DNA of 64,000 bases from Ardenticatenales bacterium. Lineage in GTDB: Bacteria; Chloroflexota; Anaerolineae; Promineifilales; Promineifilaceae. The notes beneath the pieces were generated by a model. The model was not told the origin of the DNA and did no database searches. It worked only from the letters and a program-made list of their open reading frames with translations. How positions within the stretch are numbered: the first letter of the stretch is position 1; the number at the start of each line of letters is the position of its first letter. The position numbers and the translations under genes were made by a program. Shown piece after piece: positions 50,489-61,233 of this stretch. The DNA lies in contig JACKBL010000001.1 in the NCBI GenBank assembly GCA_020634515.1, positions 868,001 to 932,000 of the forward strand, given 5' to 3'.

Positions 50489-51667
50489 TCATTCGTTGCG
50501 ACCAAGCCAGGGGAGGAAAATCTGGTGCATGTCGGGCAGGACGCGCAGCGTGAGGGGGATGTCGGCGGGGCTGCCGTCGGTGACGGGGTTGGCGGAGGTG
50601 ATTGTGAGTGTGGCGGTGTAGGTTCCTGGCGCAAGCAGGGCGGTATCCGCATTGATGGTGAGGAAATCTCCGGCGCTGCCTTGCGCCATTGAAAGCGTGG
50701 GGGTGAAGGTTGCGCCCGGCGCGATGGCGGCGGACCAGGTGTAATTGTCGGGGACGATAGTGATTTGCACGCTGCGCGGCGTGGCGGCGGCACTGCCTGA
50801 ATTGGCGAGCAAGGTTATGCCGCCAGGCGGGGTGATACTCATTTCCGCCGTGACCAGGACGAGTTGGGCGTCGTCCCAGTAGACGTCGTTGTTGCGCACG
50901 GCCCACATGGGGTCGGAGAAGGTGTAGACGGTGAGGGTGTCGGCTTGGGCCACGGCTTCGACGATGAACTCGCCCCAGTAGTCGTACTGCTCGCGGGCGG
51001 GTCCCCAGATGATGTTGGTCCCTACGCCGTCCACGGGCCATTCGTCCCCGCCGAAGGGGTCGATGCCTACGCGCTGCATCATTTCGCCGAATTGGGGACC
51101 GGAGACGTAGTCGGTGTCGGGGATGGTGGGGGGATTGCTTTCGTAGTCTACCCATTCACCGGCGGACCAGGAGTGCCCCCAGACGCAGAAGCGGTAGGTG
51201 TAGCCGGGGATGACGGGAACTTGTTGGTAGATGCCGGCAATGTGCGTGCCGAAGAAGGAGAAATACTGCTGCGCCTGCGCGCCAGAATGCACCCGATCCC
51301 CCGGTCCGGTAGCGCCCTGGTCCCACAATTGTGCTGGTTTGTACTCCGGGTTGCGGTCGTAGTCTTGGGGCGTGCCCGATTTCCACCAGGGAGTCCAGTT
51401 GGCGGCCATTTGTGCGGTGGTGCAAATGCCGGCAGGACAGTCAGGATGCCCGTCGGGAGGAATATAGGCGCTGTATGGCCCTTCAAACGAAGGGTTTTGC
51501 AGCAAATTGGGGCCGAGATTCTCGCCCGTGCAGGCGGAAACGTCGTCGCTGACTTGCAAGGGGCGTGGTTCGGCGGGCGCGTGCGTGGCGGCGTTGTCCG
51601 CCGACGCCAGCGCCGCGTAACCGCTGAGGAGGAAAAGAAACAAGAAGAAGGGAAGTGACTTTTTCAT
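50489..51667 (-). CDS. Secreted protein with a carbohydrate-binding-like domain
   Basis: 392 residues from the ATG at 51667 (MKKSLPFFLFLFLLSG), with GGAG upstream; five codons earlier an ATG is possible. After the signal peptide (about 25 residues) comes a domain opening NLLQNPSFEGPYSAYIPP, typical of beta-sandwich carbohydrate-binding modules, and including YRFCVWGHSWSAGEW and WDDAQLVLV at its end (about 45-270). A second beta domain (SVQITIVPDNYTWSAAI) resembles an immunoglobulin-type module. The end is MHQIFLPWLGRNE; short I-F/Y-L-P ends are common in secreted Chloroflexota proteins, by memory. Substrate unknown. Confidence 0.72.
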   Translation of the reverse strand: MKKSLPFFLFLFLLSGYAALASADNAATHAPAEPRPLQVSDDVSACTGENLGPNLLQNPSFEGPYSAYIPPDGHPDCPAGICTTAQMAANWTPWWKSGTPQDYDRNPEYKPAQLWDQGATGPGDRVHSGAQAQQYFSFFGTHIAGIYQQVPVIPGYTYRFCVWGHSWSAGEWVDYESNPPTIPDTDYVSGPQFGEMMQRVGIDPFGGDEWPVDGVGTNIIWGPAREQYDYWGEFIVEAVAQADTLTVYTFSDPMWAVRNNDVYWDDAQLVLVTAEMSITPPGGITLLANSGSAAATPRSVQITIVPDNYTWSAAIAPGATFTPTLSMAQGSAGDFLTINADTALLAPGTYTATLTITSANPVTDGSPADIPLTLRVLPDMHQIFLPWLGRNE

Positions 51668-51683
51668 CGGAAGTTTCTCCATG

Positions 51684-51778
51684 GTAACTACTAACGCTCT
51701 CTGGAGATTGGACCAATTTCACGCACGCAATGGTCATTTTCACCAGAGAAAATTGGTCCTATCTGGCTTAGCAGTTAC
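51684..51778 (-). repeat. Dispersed hairpin element, family A, copy 5
   Basis: GTAACTACTAACGC to CTTAGCAGTTAC, inner arms AGATTGGACCAATTT and AAATTGGTCCTATCT (14 of 15). It occupies the gap between the divergent secreted protein and penicillin amidase and lies at the ribosome-site edge of the former. Confidence 0.9.
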
Positions 51779-51874
51779 CATTATTCTATGAACCCGTGCT
51801 AAAATGAGCGCCCAAGGGCGAGTGCTTGCACTCGTGACCCCCTCGCTTCTCATCACCTACATCAGGAGGAAAGT

Positions 51875-54333
<2,459 letters not shown>

Positions 54334-54337
<4 letters not shown>

Positions 54338-54400
54338 TGGCTGTCCGCAATTAAATTAGCGGAAATGTGCGGACAGCTTGTCAGTAACCGTCCGTAAAAA
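54334..54400. repeat. Dispersed hairpin element, family B, partial copy
   Basis: Begins with CTTAGTGGCTGTCCGC, containing the penicillin amidase stop codon. Hairpin B1 (GCTGTCCGCA ... TGCGGACAGC) is complete; only the left half of B2 (AGTAACCGTCCG) remains. Confidence 0.78.
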
Positions 54401-54411
54401 TGGTGACCGGA

Positions 54412-54464
54412 GTGGCGGCTTTAGCCGGATCAAACGCCCTACGTGGGCCGGCTGAAGCCGCCAC
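54412..54464. repeat. Long hairpin, GTGGCGGCTT family
   Basis: GTGGCGGCTTTAGCCGG pairs with CCGGCTGAAGCCGCCAC, 16 of 17 matching, around a 19-nt loop. It follows the B element in the 271-bp gap before the small membrane protein. A further short stem (ACGACCAAT/ATTGGGTCGT) lies near 54522. Confidence 0.65.
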
Positions 54465-54608
54465 GCCAAAAACGCCAGTGTCCAGTCTGTATAGCTTCCG
54501 GGGAGGTGGTCGTGAATGGTTACGACCAATGTCCAGATTGGGTCGTCTGGCGTGCAACAAACTGCATGATGAAAGACACGATGGCCTTTCTTGTTCGCGC
54601 GAGAGATT

Positions 54609-54914
54609 TCAAAAAACGAGGCGACCGGTGACGACGAGGAAGCCGACAATAATGATGATGACGTTGAGGAGGATGAGGAGGGAGATGATCAGGCGTTGGC
54701 CGGGCGTGAGGTTGCTGAAGAAGCCGCCGGAACGGGGAGTGGCGGGTTCCTCCATCTCCTCATACATTTCGCTGGCCAGCGCCGTGCGCTCCCGCAGGCG
54801 ATCAAACTCATCTTCCATCTCCCCGTCTTCGCTCTCGCTGGCCTCTTCCAGCCAATCGGGCAGCGGTTCGTTGCCGGCATTTTCATCCTTGAGGAAATCA
54901 AATTCGTCTGCCAT
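54609..54914 (-). CDS. Small acidic membrane protein with C-terminal anchor
   Basis: 101 residues from the ATG at 54914 with GGAGAGG upstream. The first 65 residues are acidic (DEFDFLKDENAGNEPLPDW, SEDGEMEDEFDRLRER). One helix near the end (LIISLLILLNVIIIIVGFLV) anchors it, leaving a few residues outside. No known domain. It is upstream of the penicillin amidase end and downstream of birA on the minus strand; a partner is not evident. Confidence 0.7.
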   Translation of the reverse strand: MADEFDFLKDENAGNEPLPDWLEEASESEDGEMEDEFDRLRERTALASEMYEEMEEPATPRSGGFFSNLTPGQRLIISLLILLNVIIIIVGFLVVTGRLVF

Positions 54915-55050
54915 GGGGCGCCTCTCCATCTGGGTAAATTTATTCCTGGTTTGCCTGCCTGGGTGTGCGCACACCGGGCGCGGCATGGGGTAAAGGCTAC
55001 TCGGAATGGGGCAGGTTGTCAACCGTACTTGCGGCACATGGTAGTTGCGC

Positions 55051-55863
55051 TCAAGGCCGGTGCAGGCTGACATCTCCGGCGGAAATGGTGTGCAGTTTGC
55101 CGGCATTGTCCCGCAGTAGCAAGTTCCCCCAATCATCCGTGCCGGCAAAAATCCCCCGCAGCACCGTCTCCCCGCCATCCTGAATCCGCACCTCCTGCCG
55201 GCGCAAAATAAGGCGGGCTTCCCAGGCCGGTTGTGGAGATTGCCCGGCATCCGCTGCCTCATAACGCGCCTCCAGACGCGCCAATAACTGCGCCAGTAGC
55301 CGCAAGCGGTCGCCCGGCTGTCCCGTTTCCACCAGAATGCTCGTTGCGGGGATGGCAAATGCCGGCAGATCAGCCCGCGGCGCGTTCACGTTCAACCCGA
55401 TCCCCAACACCGCCTGCGCCAGCCGCCCATCGCGCCACACCCCCTCCAGCAAAATGCCGCCCAGTTTGCGCCACCCCCCATCCGGCGTGGGCACAACCAC
55501 ATCATTCGGCCACTTCAGACACACTTGTAGCCCCGTGACGTGGGCGATCCCTTCCACGGCGGCCAGCCCGGCCAACATCGTCAGCCAGTTTGCCCGCGCC
55601 GGCGACCAGTTGGGGCGGAAAAACAGGGAAAAGAGCAGATTGCTGTTGGCCGGCGCTTCCCAGCGCCGCTCCAGTCGCCCCCGCCCCCGTGTCTGAAAAT
55701 CCGTAATTGCCAGCGCGCCATGTGACATATCCTCGCGCAGGCTCGCTTCTTGTCGCAGCCACAGGTTTGTGGAATCAATCTGGGGGAAGTAATAGCACGT
55801 ATGCCCCAACCACCGGGTTGTTAGAGCCTGGGTAATGTTCGCTGGCGATAAGGGGGTGTCCAT
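55051..55863 (-). CDS. birA: Biotin-[acetyl-CoA-carboxylase] ligase
   Basis: 270 residues. BirA activates biotin with ATP and attaches it to a carrier lysine on acetyl-CoA carboxylase. Signature RGRGRLERRWEAP (biotin and AMP binding) near residue 58, LKWPNDVVV with the catalytic-type Lys near residue 114, GGILLEGVW and GIGLNVNAP. The last 50 residues form the SH3-like C-terminal domain (VLRGIFAGTDDWGNLLLRD). There is no N-terminal helix-turn-helix, so it is a ligase only and not a repressor. It is monocistronic or a pair with the small acidic gene. Confidence 0.95.
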   Translation of the reverse strand: MDTPLSPANITQALTTRWLGHTCYYFPQIDSTNLWLRQEASLREDMSHGALAITDFQTRGRGRLERRWEAPANSNLLFSLFFRPNWSPARANWLTMLAGLAAVEGIAHVTGLQVCLKWPNDVVVPTPDGGWRKLGGILLEGVWRDGRLAQAVLGIGLNVNAPRADLPAFAIPATSILVETGQPGDRLRLLAQLLARLEARYEAADAGQSPQPAWEARLILRRQEVRIQDGGETVLRGIFAGTDDWGNLLLRDNAGKLHTISAGDVSLHRP

Positions 55864-56005
55864 CCTGCTTGATCCTTGCCCGTATGGTGATGACGATTGA
55901 CACCTCCTATTTTAGCGCGGGCAGGGAGCATCGCGCCACGCTTTTTTGAGACTGAAACATCCTCAATGGGGGATTGACGCGCCTTCGAGGAACGCCATTC
56001 CCTGG

Positions 56006-57295
56006 CTATGGCAGTTGGGCAAAGGCGTGTGCGGCGGCGTCCAGGGTCGCGCCGATCTCGGCGGGGCCGTGTGCGGTGGAGATGAAGCCGGCTTCAAATT
56101 GGGATGGAGCCAGGTAGATGCCCTGCGCCAGCATGGCCTGGAAATAGGCTTTGAAGCGATCCGTGTTGGCGCGACGCGCTGTTTCCCAGTCCACGACGGG
56201 TTGGTCGTGGAAGAACAGGCCAAACATTGTTCCTACGCGGCTGATCCGTACGGGAATGCCGGCATCTTCCGCCCTCTCCCGCAATCCATCCACCAGCATC
56301 TCCCCCATCTCCTCCAAGACAGCCCACACCCCCGGCTGCCGCAAAATCCCCAACGTCGCCAATCCCGCCGTCATCGCCAGGGGATTGCCGGATAACGTCC
56401 CCGCCTGATACATCGGCCCCACCGGTGCCACCATCTCCATGATCTCCCGCCGTCCCCCATACGCGCCTACCGGCAGCCCACCGCCGATCACCTTTCCCAG
56501 CGCCGTCAGGTCTGGCCGCACGCCATATAACGTTTGCGCGCCGCCGGGATGAACGCGAAAGCCCGTCATCACCTCGTCAAAAATGAGCAGCGCACCCGCC
56601 TGTGTTGCCAACTGCCGCAGACCCCCCAAAAAACCGGGCAGCGGCGGAACCAGCCCCATGTTACCGCTCACCGGCTCCACAATGATGGCCGCAAGCTGGT
56701 CGCCAAACTGCTCAACCAGCCGCTCCGTTGTCGCCAGGTCGTTGTAGGGCGCGACCAACGTGTCCGCCGTTGTCGCCGGTGGCACGCCGGGGCTGTCCGG
56801 CAGGCCCAATGTTGCCACGCCGGACCCCGCCTGCACCAACAACAAATCCGCGTGGCCGTGGTAATTGCCGGCAAACTTGAGAATCTTGTGCCGCCCCGTG
56901 AACGCGCGCGCCAACCGCAACGCGCTCATCGTTGCCTCCGTTCCTGAATTTACAAAGCGCACCATTTCAATGTGCGGCATCATCGTCGTCACCAGGCGCG
57001 CCAGCGTCACCTCCTGGGCATTGGGCGCGCCGTAGCTGGTGCCGCGGGTTACGGCTGCTTGCAGCGCCGCCACCACGGTCGGGTGCGCGTGACCGGCAAT
57101 GAGCGGCCCCCAGGACAGTACGTAATCAATGTAGCGATTGCCATCCACGTCGAATAGATAGGCCCCCGCGCCGTGGTCGATGAACAAAGGCTGTCCACCC
57201 ACGGCGCGAAAGGCGCGCACAGGCGAGTTGACGCCACCCGGCAGGCATTCCTGGGCGGCGGCGAACAGGGCGATGGATTTGGTAATAGGTAGCAT
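56006..57295 (-). CDS. hemL: Glutamate-1-semialdehyde 2,1-aminomutase
   Basis: 429 residues. It moves the amino group of glutamate-1-semialdehyde to make 5-aminolevulinate, using pyridoxal phosphate. Typical blocks: LPGGVNSPVRAFRAVGG, ARLVTTMMPHIEMVRFVNSG, HGHADLLLVQAGSG, IIVEPVSGNMGLVPP, LLIFDEVMTGFRV and ALGKVIGGGLPVGAYGG with the cofactor Lys. It is the last gene of the haem operon and starts 34 bp after the ferrochelatase stop. The length is usual. hemA, which makes its substrate, is the first visible gene of the same operon. Confidence 0.97.
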   Translation of the reverse strand: MLPITKSIALFAAAQECLPGGVNSPVRAFRAVGGQPLFIDHGAGAYLFDVDGNRYIDYVLSWGPLIAGHAHPTVVAALQAAVTRGTSYGAPNAQEVTLARLVTTMMPHIEMVRFVNSGTEATMSALRLARAFTGRHKILKFAGNYHGHADLLLVQAGSGVATLGLPDSPGVPPATTADTLVAPYNDLATTERLVEQFGDQLAAIIVEPVSGNMGLVPPLPGFLGGLRQLATQAGALLIFDEVMTGFRVHPGGAQTLYGVRPDLTALGKVIGGGLPVGAYGGRREIMEMVAPVGPMYQAGTLSGNPLAMTAGLATLGILRQPGVWAVLEEMGEMLVDGLRERAEDAGIPVRISRVGTMFGLFFHDQPVVDWETARRANTDRFKAYFQAMLAQGIYLAPSQFEAGFISTAHGPAEIGATLDAAAHAFAQLP

Positions 57296-57328
57296 CAGAT
57301 GTTTCTCGGATTCCGGTAGGGTGGGCGC

Positions 57329-58285
57329 TCACGCGACGGCGGCTGCCGGCAGCCAGGGCGCGGCGCGTTGCCGCACCTGGTCCAGCAGGGCGGCGATAAA
57401 CAGGGGATCGGTGTTCAAGGCTGGTGGACGTTCCAGCCGGATGCCGTGGCGGCGGGCCACTTCCCGCGCCTGGATGTCAATGTCATACAGGATTTCGACG
57501 TGGTCCGCCACGAAGCCCACGGGAATGGCGACCACGTTCTGGATGCCTTGCCCGGCCAGCGCCGCCAGATGGTCCGGCAGTTGCGGCCCCAGCCACGGTT
57601 CGGGACTGCGCCCGGCTGATTGATAGCTCCAGGACCAGCGAGATGCCGGCACACCCGCGCGCGCTGCCGTCAATCGGGCCGTTTCTCGTAGTTGGCTGTC
57701 GTAAGGATCGCCCATTTTCATGATACGTGCCGGCAAACTATGCGCGCTGAAGATGACGTGAACCGATTCCCGCTCCTCTTCCGGCCAGCGCCGCAGACCC
57801 GCCTGCACGCGATTCGCCAGCGCCTCTATCAGCAGCGGCGCGTCATGGTAACTGGTCACGTGGGCAAACGTTATCTGCCCGCGATACATCTCCAGACCAT
57901 CGGCAATCTTGGCCTGGTACTTCGCCACGCTCAATTGACTGTAGTGCGGGGCCAGCACCAGGCTGACGGCATGAGTGATGCCGTCGTCGACCATCTGCCC
58001 CACCACGTCCTCAATCCAGGGAGACCAATGGCGCATCCCCAGGTAGCAGCGGAACAAAGCGGGGTCAAGCCGCGCCGCCAGAGCCGCCACCTGTTGGCGG
58101 GAGATGCCCGGCAGCGGCGATTTGCCCCCTATTAGCTGGTAATTGTGGCTGATTTCCGCCAGGACGGCGGAGGTGGTCGGACGCCCGCCGCGAATATCGG
58201 CCAGATAGCCGGGGATTTCGTCGAGTGAGTCAGGGCCGCCGTAGGCCATAACCAGCACGCCCAGAGGATAATGGATGTTACTCAT
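57329..58285 (-). CDS. hemH: Coproporphyrin/protoporphyrin ferrochelatase
   Basis: 318 residues from the ATG at 58285, with AAGGAGG overlapping the end of hemE. It inserts Fe2+ into a porphyrin. The active-site block VIFSAHSLPARIMKMGDPY with the catalytic His is near residue 180, with LVMAYGGPDSLDEIPGYL at the start, GMRHWSPWIEDVV, and PVGFVADHVEILYDID near residue 265 (the second metal-side Glu-type block). With HemQ in the same operon the likely substrate is coproporphyrin III. The overlap with hemE is 8 bp. Confidence 0.93.
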   Translation of the reverse strand: MSNIHYPLGVLVMAYGGPDSLDEIPGYLADIRGGRPTTSAVLAEISHNYQLIGGKSPLPGISRQQVAALAARLDPALFRCYLGMRHWSPWIEDVVGQMVDDGITHAVSLVLAPHYSQLSVAKYQAKIADGLEMYRGQITFAHVTSYHDAPLLIEALANRVQAGLRRWPEEERESVHVIFSAHSLPARIMKMGDPYDSQLRETARLTAARAGVPASRWSWSYQSAGRSPEPWLGPQLPDHLAALAGQGIQNVVAIPVGFVADHVEILYDIDIQAREVARRHGIRLERPPALNTDPLFIAALLDQVRQRAAPWLPAAAVA

Positions 58286-59378
58286 GTGGCCTCCTTGCCG
58301 TTCGTTCGTGGACGTAATCAACCAGCCGCCGCACGTTCTCCACCGGTGTATTGGGGAAGATGCCGTGCCCCAGGTTAAAAATATGCCCCGGACGGTTCGC
58401 CGCCCGGTCCAGTACGTCGTCAATGCGCGCCCGCAGTTCCCGCCAGGGAGACAACAAGGCCACCGGATCGAGGTTGCCTTGAATCGCCTGCTCCGCGCCA
58501 ATTTGCGCCCAGGCCCAATCCAACGGCATGCGCCAATCGACACCGATGACGTCGCCGCCGCAGGCAGCGACCTGAGCCAGATAGGGGGCGGTTCCGGTGC
58601 TGAAATTGATCAGCGGCACGCCTGTTTGTCGCAGCATCTGGAAGAGGGTGGTGTTATAGGGCTGCACGTAGCGCACATAATCTTGCATCCCCAGCGCCAG
58701 GCCGGCCCAGGAGTCAAACAGTTGCAGCGCGGCCGCCCCGGCCTGTGCCTGCTGCCTCAAGTAGTCCGCCTGCACGGTCACCAGCCGGGTCATCAGCCGT
58801 TTCCAGGCAGCAGGCTCGTTGTACATCAAGGACTTGACTTTCGTGTACGTTTTGGAACTGCCCCCTTCAATGGCATAGCTCGCCAGCGTGAATGGCGCGC
58901 CGGCGAAGCCAATGAGCGGGATGTCGCGCGGCCCGAGTTCGGCGGCGACGAGTCTGATTGCTTCCAGGGTGGCGGGCATGGTTTCCGCGGCGGGCGGCGT
59001 TGCCAGTCGGTCAATGTCGTAGGCGCGGGTGATGGGATTGTGGATGACGGGACCTTCTCCTTTGACGAACTCAAGCTGCAATCCCATGCCTATCAACGGG
59101 GGCAGGATGTCGGCGAAGATGATGGCCGCGTCCAGGTTGAACGCATCAATGGGCTGCATGGTGACGGCGGCGGCCAGTTCTGGCGTCTGGATAACGTCCA
59201 GCATACTGTGTTGGGCGCGAATGGCGCGATACTCGGCCATGTAGCGGCCTGCCTGCCGCATCAGCCAGACGGGCGTATGGACAGTGGACAGGCGGTGGCA
59301 GGCGCGCAGGAAAGGGGCGGTGGGTTCCGGGGCAGGGGTTTCCGGGATGTCGGCGGTTACGGGAGCAGTGATCGTCAT
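58278..59378 (-). CDS. hemE: Uroporphyrinogen decarboxylase
   Basis: 366 residues. It removes four carboxyl groups from uroporphyrinogen III to give coproporphyrinogen III. The signature VWLMRQAGRYMAEYRAIR (substrate-binding Arg) is near residue 37; FADILPPLIGMGLQLEF holds the conserved Asp; GFAGAPFTLASYAIEGGSS and QLFDSWAGLAL are family blocks; FNLGHGIFPNTPVENVRRLV is the C-terminal hallmark. The first ~20 residues are a Pro/Thr-rich extension. It follows hemQ with a 38-bp gap. Confidence 0.97.
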   Translation of the reverse strand: MTITAPVTADIPETPAPEPTAPFLRACHRLSTVHTPVWLMRQAGRYMAEYRAIRAQHSMLDVIQTPELAAAVTMQPIDAFNLDAAIIFADILPPLIGMGLQLEFVKGEGPVIHNPITRAYDIDRLATPPAAETMPATLEAIRLVAAELGPRDIPLIGFAGAPFTLASYAIEGGSSKTYTKVKSLMYNEPAAWKRLMTRLVTVQADYLRQQAQAGAAALQLFDSWAGLALGMQDYVRYVQPYNTTLFQMLRQTGVPLINFSTGTAPYLAQVAACGGDVIGVDWRMPLDWAWAQIGAEQAIQGNLDPVALLSPWRELRARIDDVLDRAANRPGHIFNLGHGIFPNTPVENVRRLVDYVHERTARRPHE

Positions 59379-59416
59379 GGAGGGTTCCTTCGCGAAATGG
59401 CGGTTGGTAATGCCGT

Positions 59417-60145
59417 CTATGTGGAGGGGCAGTCTTTTTGCCAGATGGCTTTGCCGGCAAAAAACGGCCCCAACCGTTCCAGATACAGGGAAGTCTGCTT
59501 CGTCTTCCGCATTCGCTGCACAATGGAAGACAAGGGGTACAGTTCGGGGCCAATCAAGCCGACCACAAAATCATTGTCATTTTTATCCAGACCGTGGCAG
59601 GCCAGGCGAATATCCGTGCCCAGGCCCGCGCGCCCATAAGCGCGTCCCACGCCGCCGTGTTCCATGAGAATGATGCGCTGCTCCTCGGTGGAAAGCCGCT
59701 CGAAGGAACCGGCGCGGCGTAGCGGATACCAGATTGCCCAGGGCCATATGGGAGAAGTGACGCGCTGGCGCGGGCGGCGAATCAACGACTCCTCCAGGTC
59801 CGGCTCATACCCCAGCGCATAGGTGCGTCCCAGCATGGTATGTTCCGGTTTCGGCGTCAAATCGTTGAAAGGGGGGCGGTTGAGGAACGCGCGCACCGTT
59901 GTCAGGAAATAGTCGGGGTTTTCGCTGAAGGTGAGCAGCGCAATGCCGCGCGGATCGTTGATGTCCGCGTACAGGACACCGGGGATGTTCTCGCTCTCCA
60001 GCGCCGTGGTCAGCGGCTCGACCCGCGTGCAGTCGCCAAAGGCCAGGAACTGCATGAACAGGCGGCGGTCGCTGGAGATGGTCTGTCCATTGGCCCGGCG
60101 TCCTTTTTCGCTAATGTCCACGAGTTGCGAATTGTTGTCAGTCAT
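59417..60145 (-). CDS. hemQ: Coproheme decarboxylase (HemQ/ChdC-like)
   Basis: 242 residues from the ATG at 60145, GGATGG upstream; a TTG at 60163 is an alternative. HemQ belongs to the chlorite dismutase family and decarboxylates coproheme to haem b. The half matching the family includes PEHTMLGRTYALGYEPDLEE, then ILMEHGGVGRAYGRAG with the haem-side His, HGLDKNDNDFVVGLIG and LSSIVQRMRKTKQTSLYLE, all typical. An initial ~90-residue half has the same fold repeated. This gene marks the pathway as the coproporphyrin-dependent kind. It lies between hemB and hemE. Confidence 0.88.
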   Translation of the reverse strand: MTDNNSQLVDISEKGRRANGQTISSDRRLFMQFLAFGDCTRVEPLTTALESENIPGVLYADINDPRGIALLTFSENPDYFLTTVRAFLNRPPFNDLTPKPEHTMLGRTYALGYEPDLEESLIRRPRQRVTSPIWPWAIWYPLRRAGSFERLSTEEQRIILMEHGGVGRAYGRAGLGTDIRLACHGLDKNDNDFVVGLIGPELYPLSSIVQRMRKTKQTSLYLERLGPFFAGKAIWQKDCPST

Positions 60146-60174
60146 AAAACCATCCGTTTTCAAGGAGAGCCTCG

Positions 60175-61233
60175 TTACGCTGCCAGCCAGCGGGCGGCGT
60201 CGAGGGCATGATAGGTGATGATGATGTCCGCGCCCGCGCGTTTGATCCCCAGCAGGGTTTCCAGCACCGCCTGCTTTTCGTTGAGCCAGCCATTGGCGGC
60301 GGCGGCCTTGAGCATGGCGTATTCGCCGCTCACGTTGTAGGCCGCCAGTGGCCGTTCGGGGAAAGCGTCGCGCACGCGGCGGATCACGTCGAGATAGGGC
60401 AGGGCGGGTTTGACCATGAGGAAATCCGCGCCTTCGGATACATCCTGTGCGGCTTCGCGCAGCGCCTCGCGGACGTTGGCCGGATCCATTTGGTGTGTCT
60501 TGCGGTCGCCGGATTTGGGCGCACCATTGGCGGCGTCACGGAAAGGGCCATAGAAGGCGGAGGCATATTTCACCGCGTAGGACATGATGGGCACGTGCTG
60601 GAAGTCGGCGGTGTCCAGTCCGCGGCGAATGGCGGCGACCATGCCGTCTATCATCCCGCTGGGGGCGACGATGTCCGCGCCGGCCTCGGCGTGGGAGATG
60701 GCGGTGCGCGCCAGGACCTCCAGCGTGGGGTCGTTGAGGACGTAGCCCGCGGGGAGCCGTGGGTTGTGGTGCTGCGCCTGGGGCGTGTTGAGGAGGCCGC
60801 AGTGGCCGTGGTCGGTGTATTCGCAGAGACAGACGTCCGTGATGATGAGCAGTTCCGGCGCGGCTTGCTTGATGGCGCGCGCCGCTTGTTGCACGATGCC
60901 GTCCGCGTTGAAGTTTTCCTGGCCGATGGGGTCTTTGGATGCCGGCAATCCAAACAAAATCACGCCCGGAATACCCAATTGGGCAACGGTTTCCGCCGCC
61001 TGCGCCAGTTGGTCTACCGACAACTGATAAACGCCCGGCATGGAATGGACCGGCTGGCGCACGCTACGGCCATGCGTGACGAACAGGGGGTAAACGAAAT
61101 CTTCCGGGCGCAGGTGTGTCTCTCGCACCATCGCCCGCATTTGCGGAGAGATGCGCAGGCGTCGTGGGCGGGCGGAGGGCAGTTCGGCGCGCTGCCAGGT
61201 TGGCCGGGCCGCATACGGTTCTTTCATCGTCAT
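60175..61233 (-). CDS. hemB: Delta-aminolevulinic acid dehydratase
   Basis: 352 residues. It joins two 5-aminolevulinates to porphobilinogen. The metal site DVCLCEYTDHGHCG has the three Cys of the zinc-type enzyme; the Schiff-base lysines lie in MSYAVKYASAFYGPFRDA and FLMVKPALPYLDVIRRV. The start ATG overlaps the TGA of hemD (ATGA), so the two are coupled. The N-terminal arm (RLRISPQMRAMVRETHLRP) is normal. Length normal. Confidence 0.97.
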   Translation of the reverse strand: MTMKEPYAARPTWQRAELPSARPRRLRISPQMRAMVRETHLRPEDFVYPLFVTHGRSVRQPVHSMPGVYQLSVDQLAQAAETVAQLGIPGVILFGLPASKDPIGQENFNADGIVQQAARAIKQAAPELLIITDVCLCEYTDHGHCGLLNTPQAQHHNPRLPAGYVLNDPTLEVLARTAISHAEAGADIVAPSGMIDGMVAAIRRGLDTADFQHVPIMSYAVKYASAFYGPFRDAANGAPKSGDRKTHQMDPANVREALREAAQDVSEGADFLMVKPALPYLDVIRRVRDAFPERPLAAYNVSGEYAMLKAAAANGWLNEKQAVLETLLGIKRAGADIIITYHALDAARWLAA

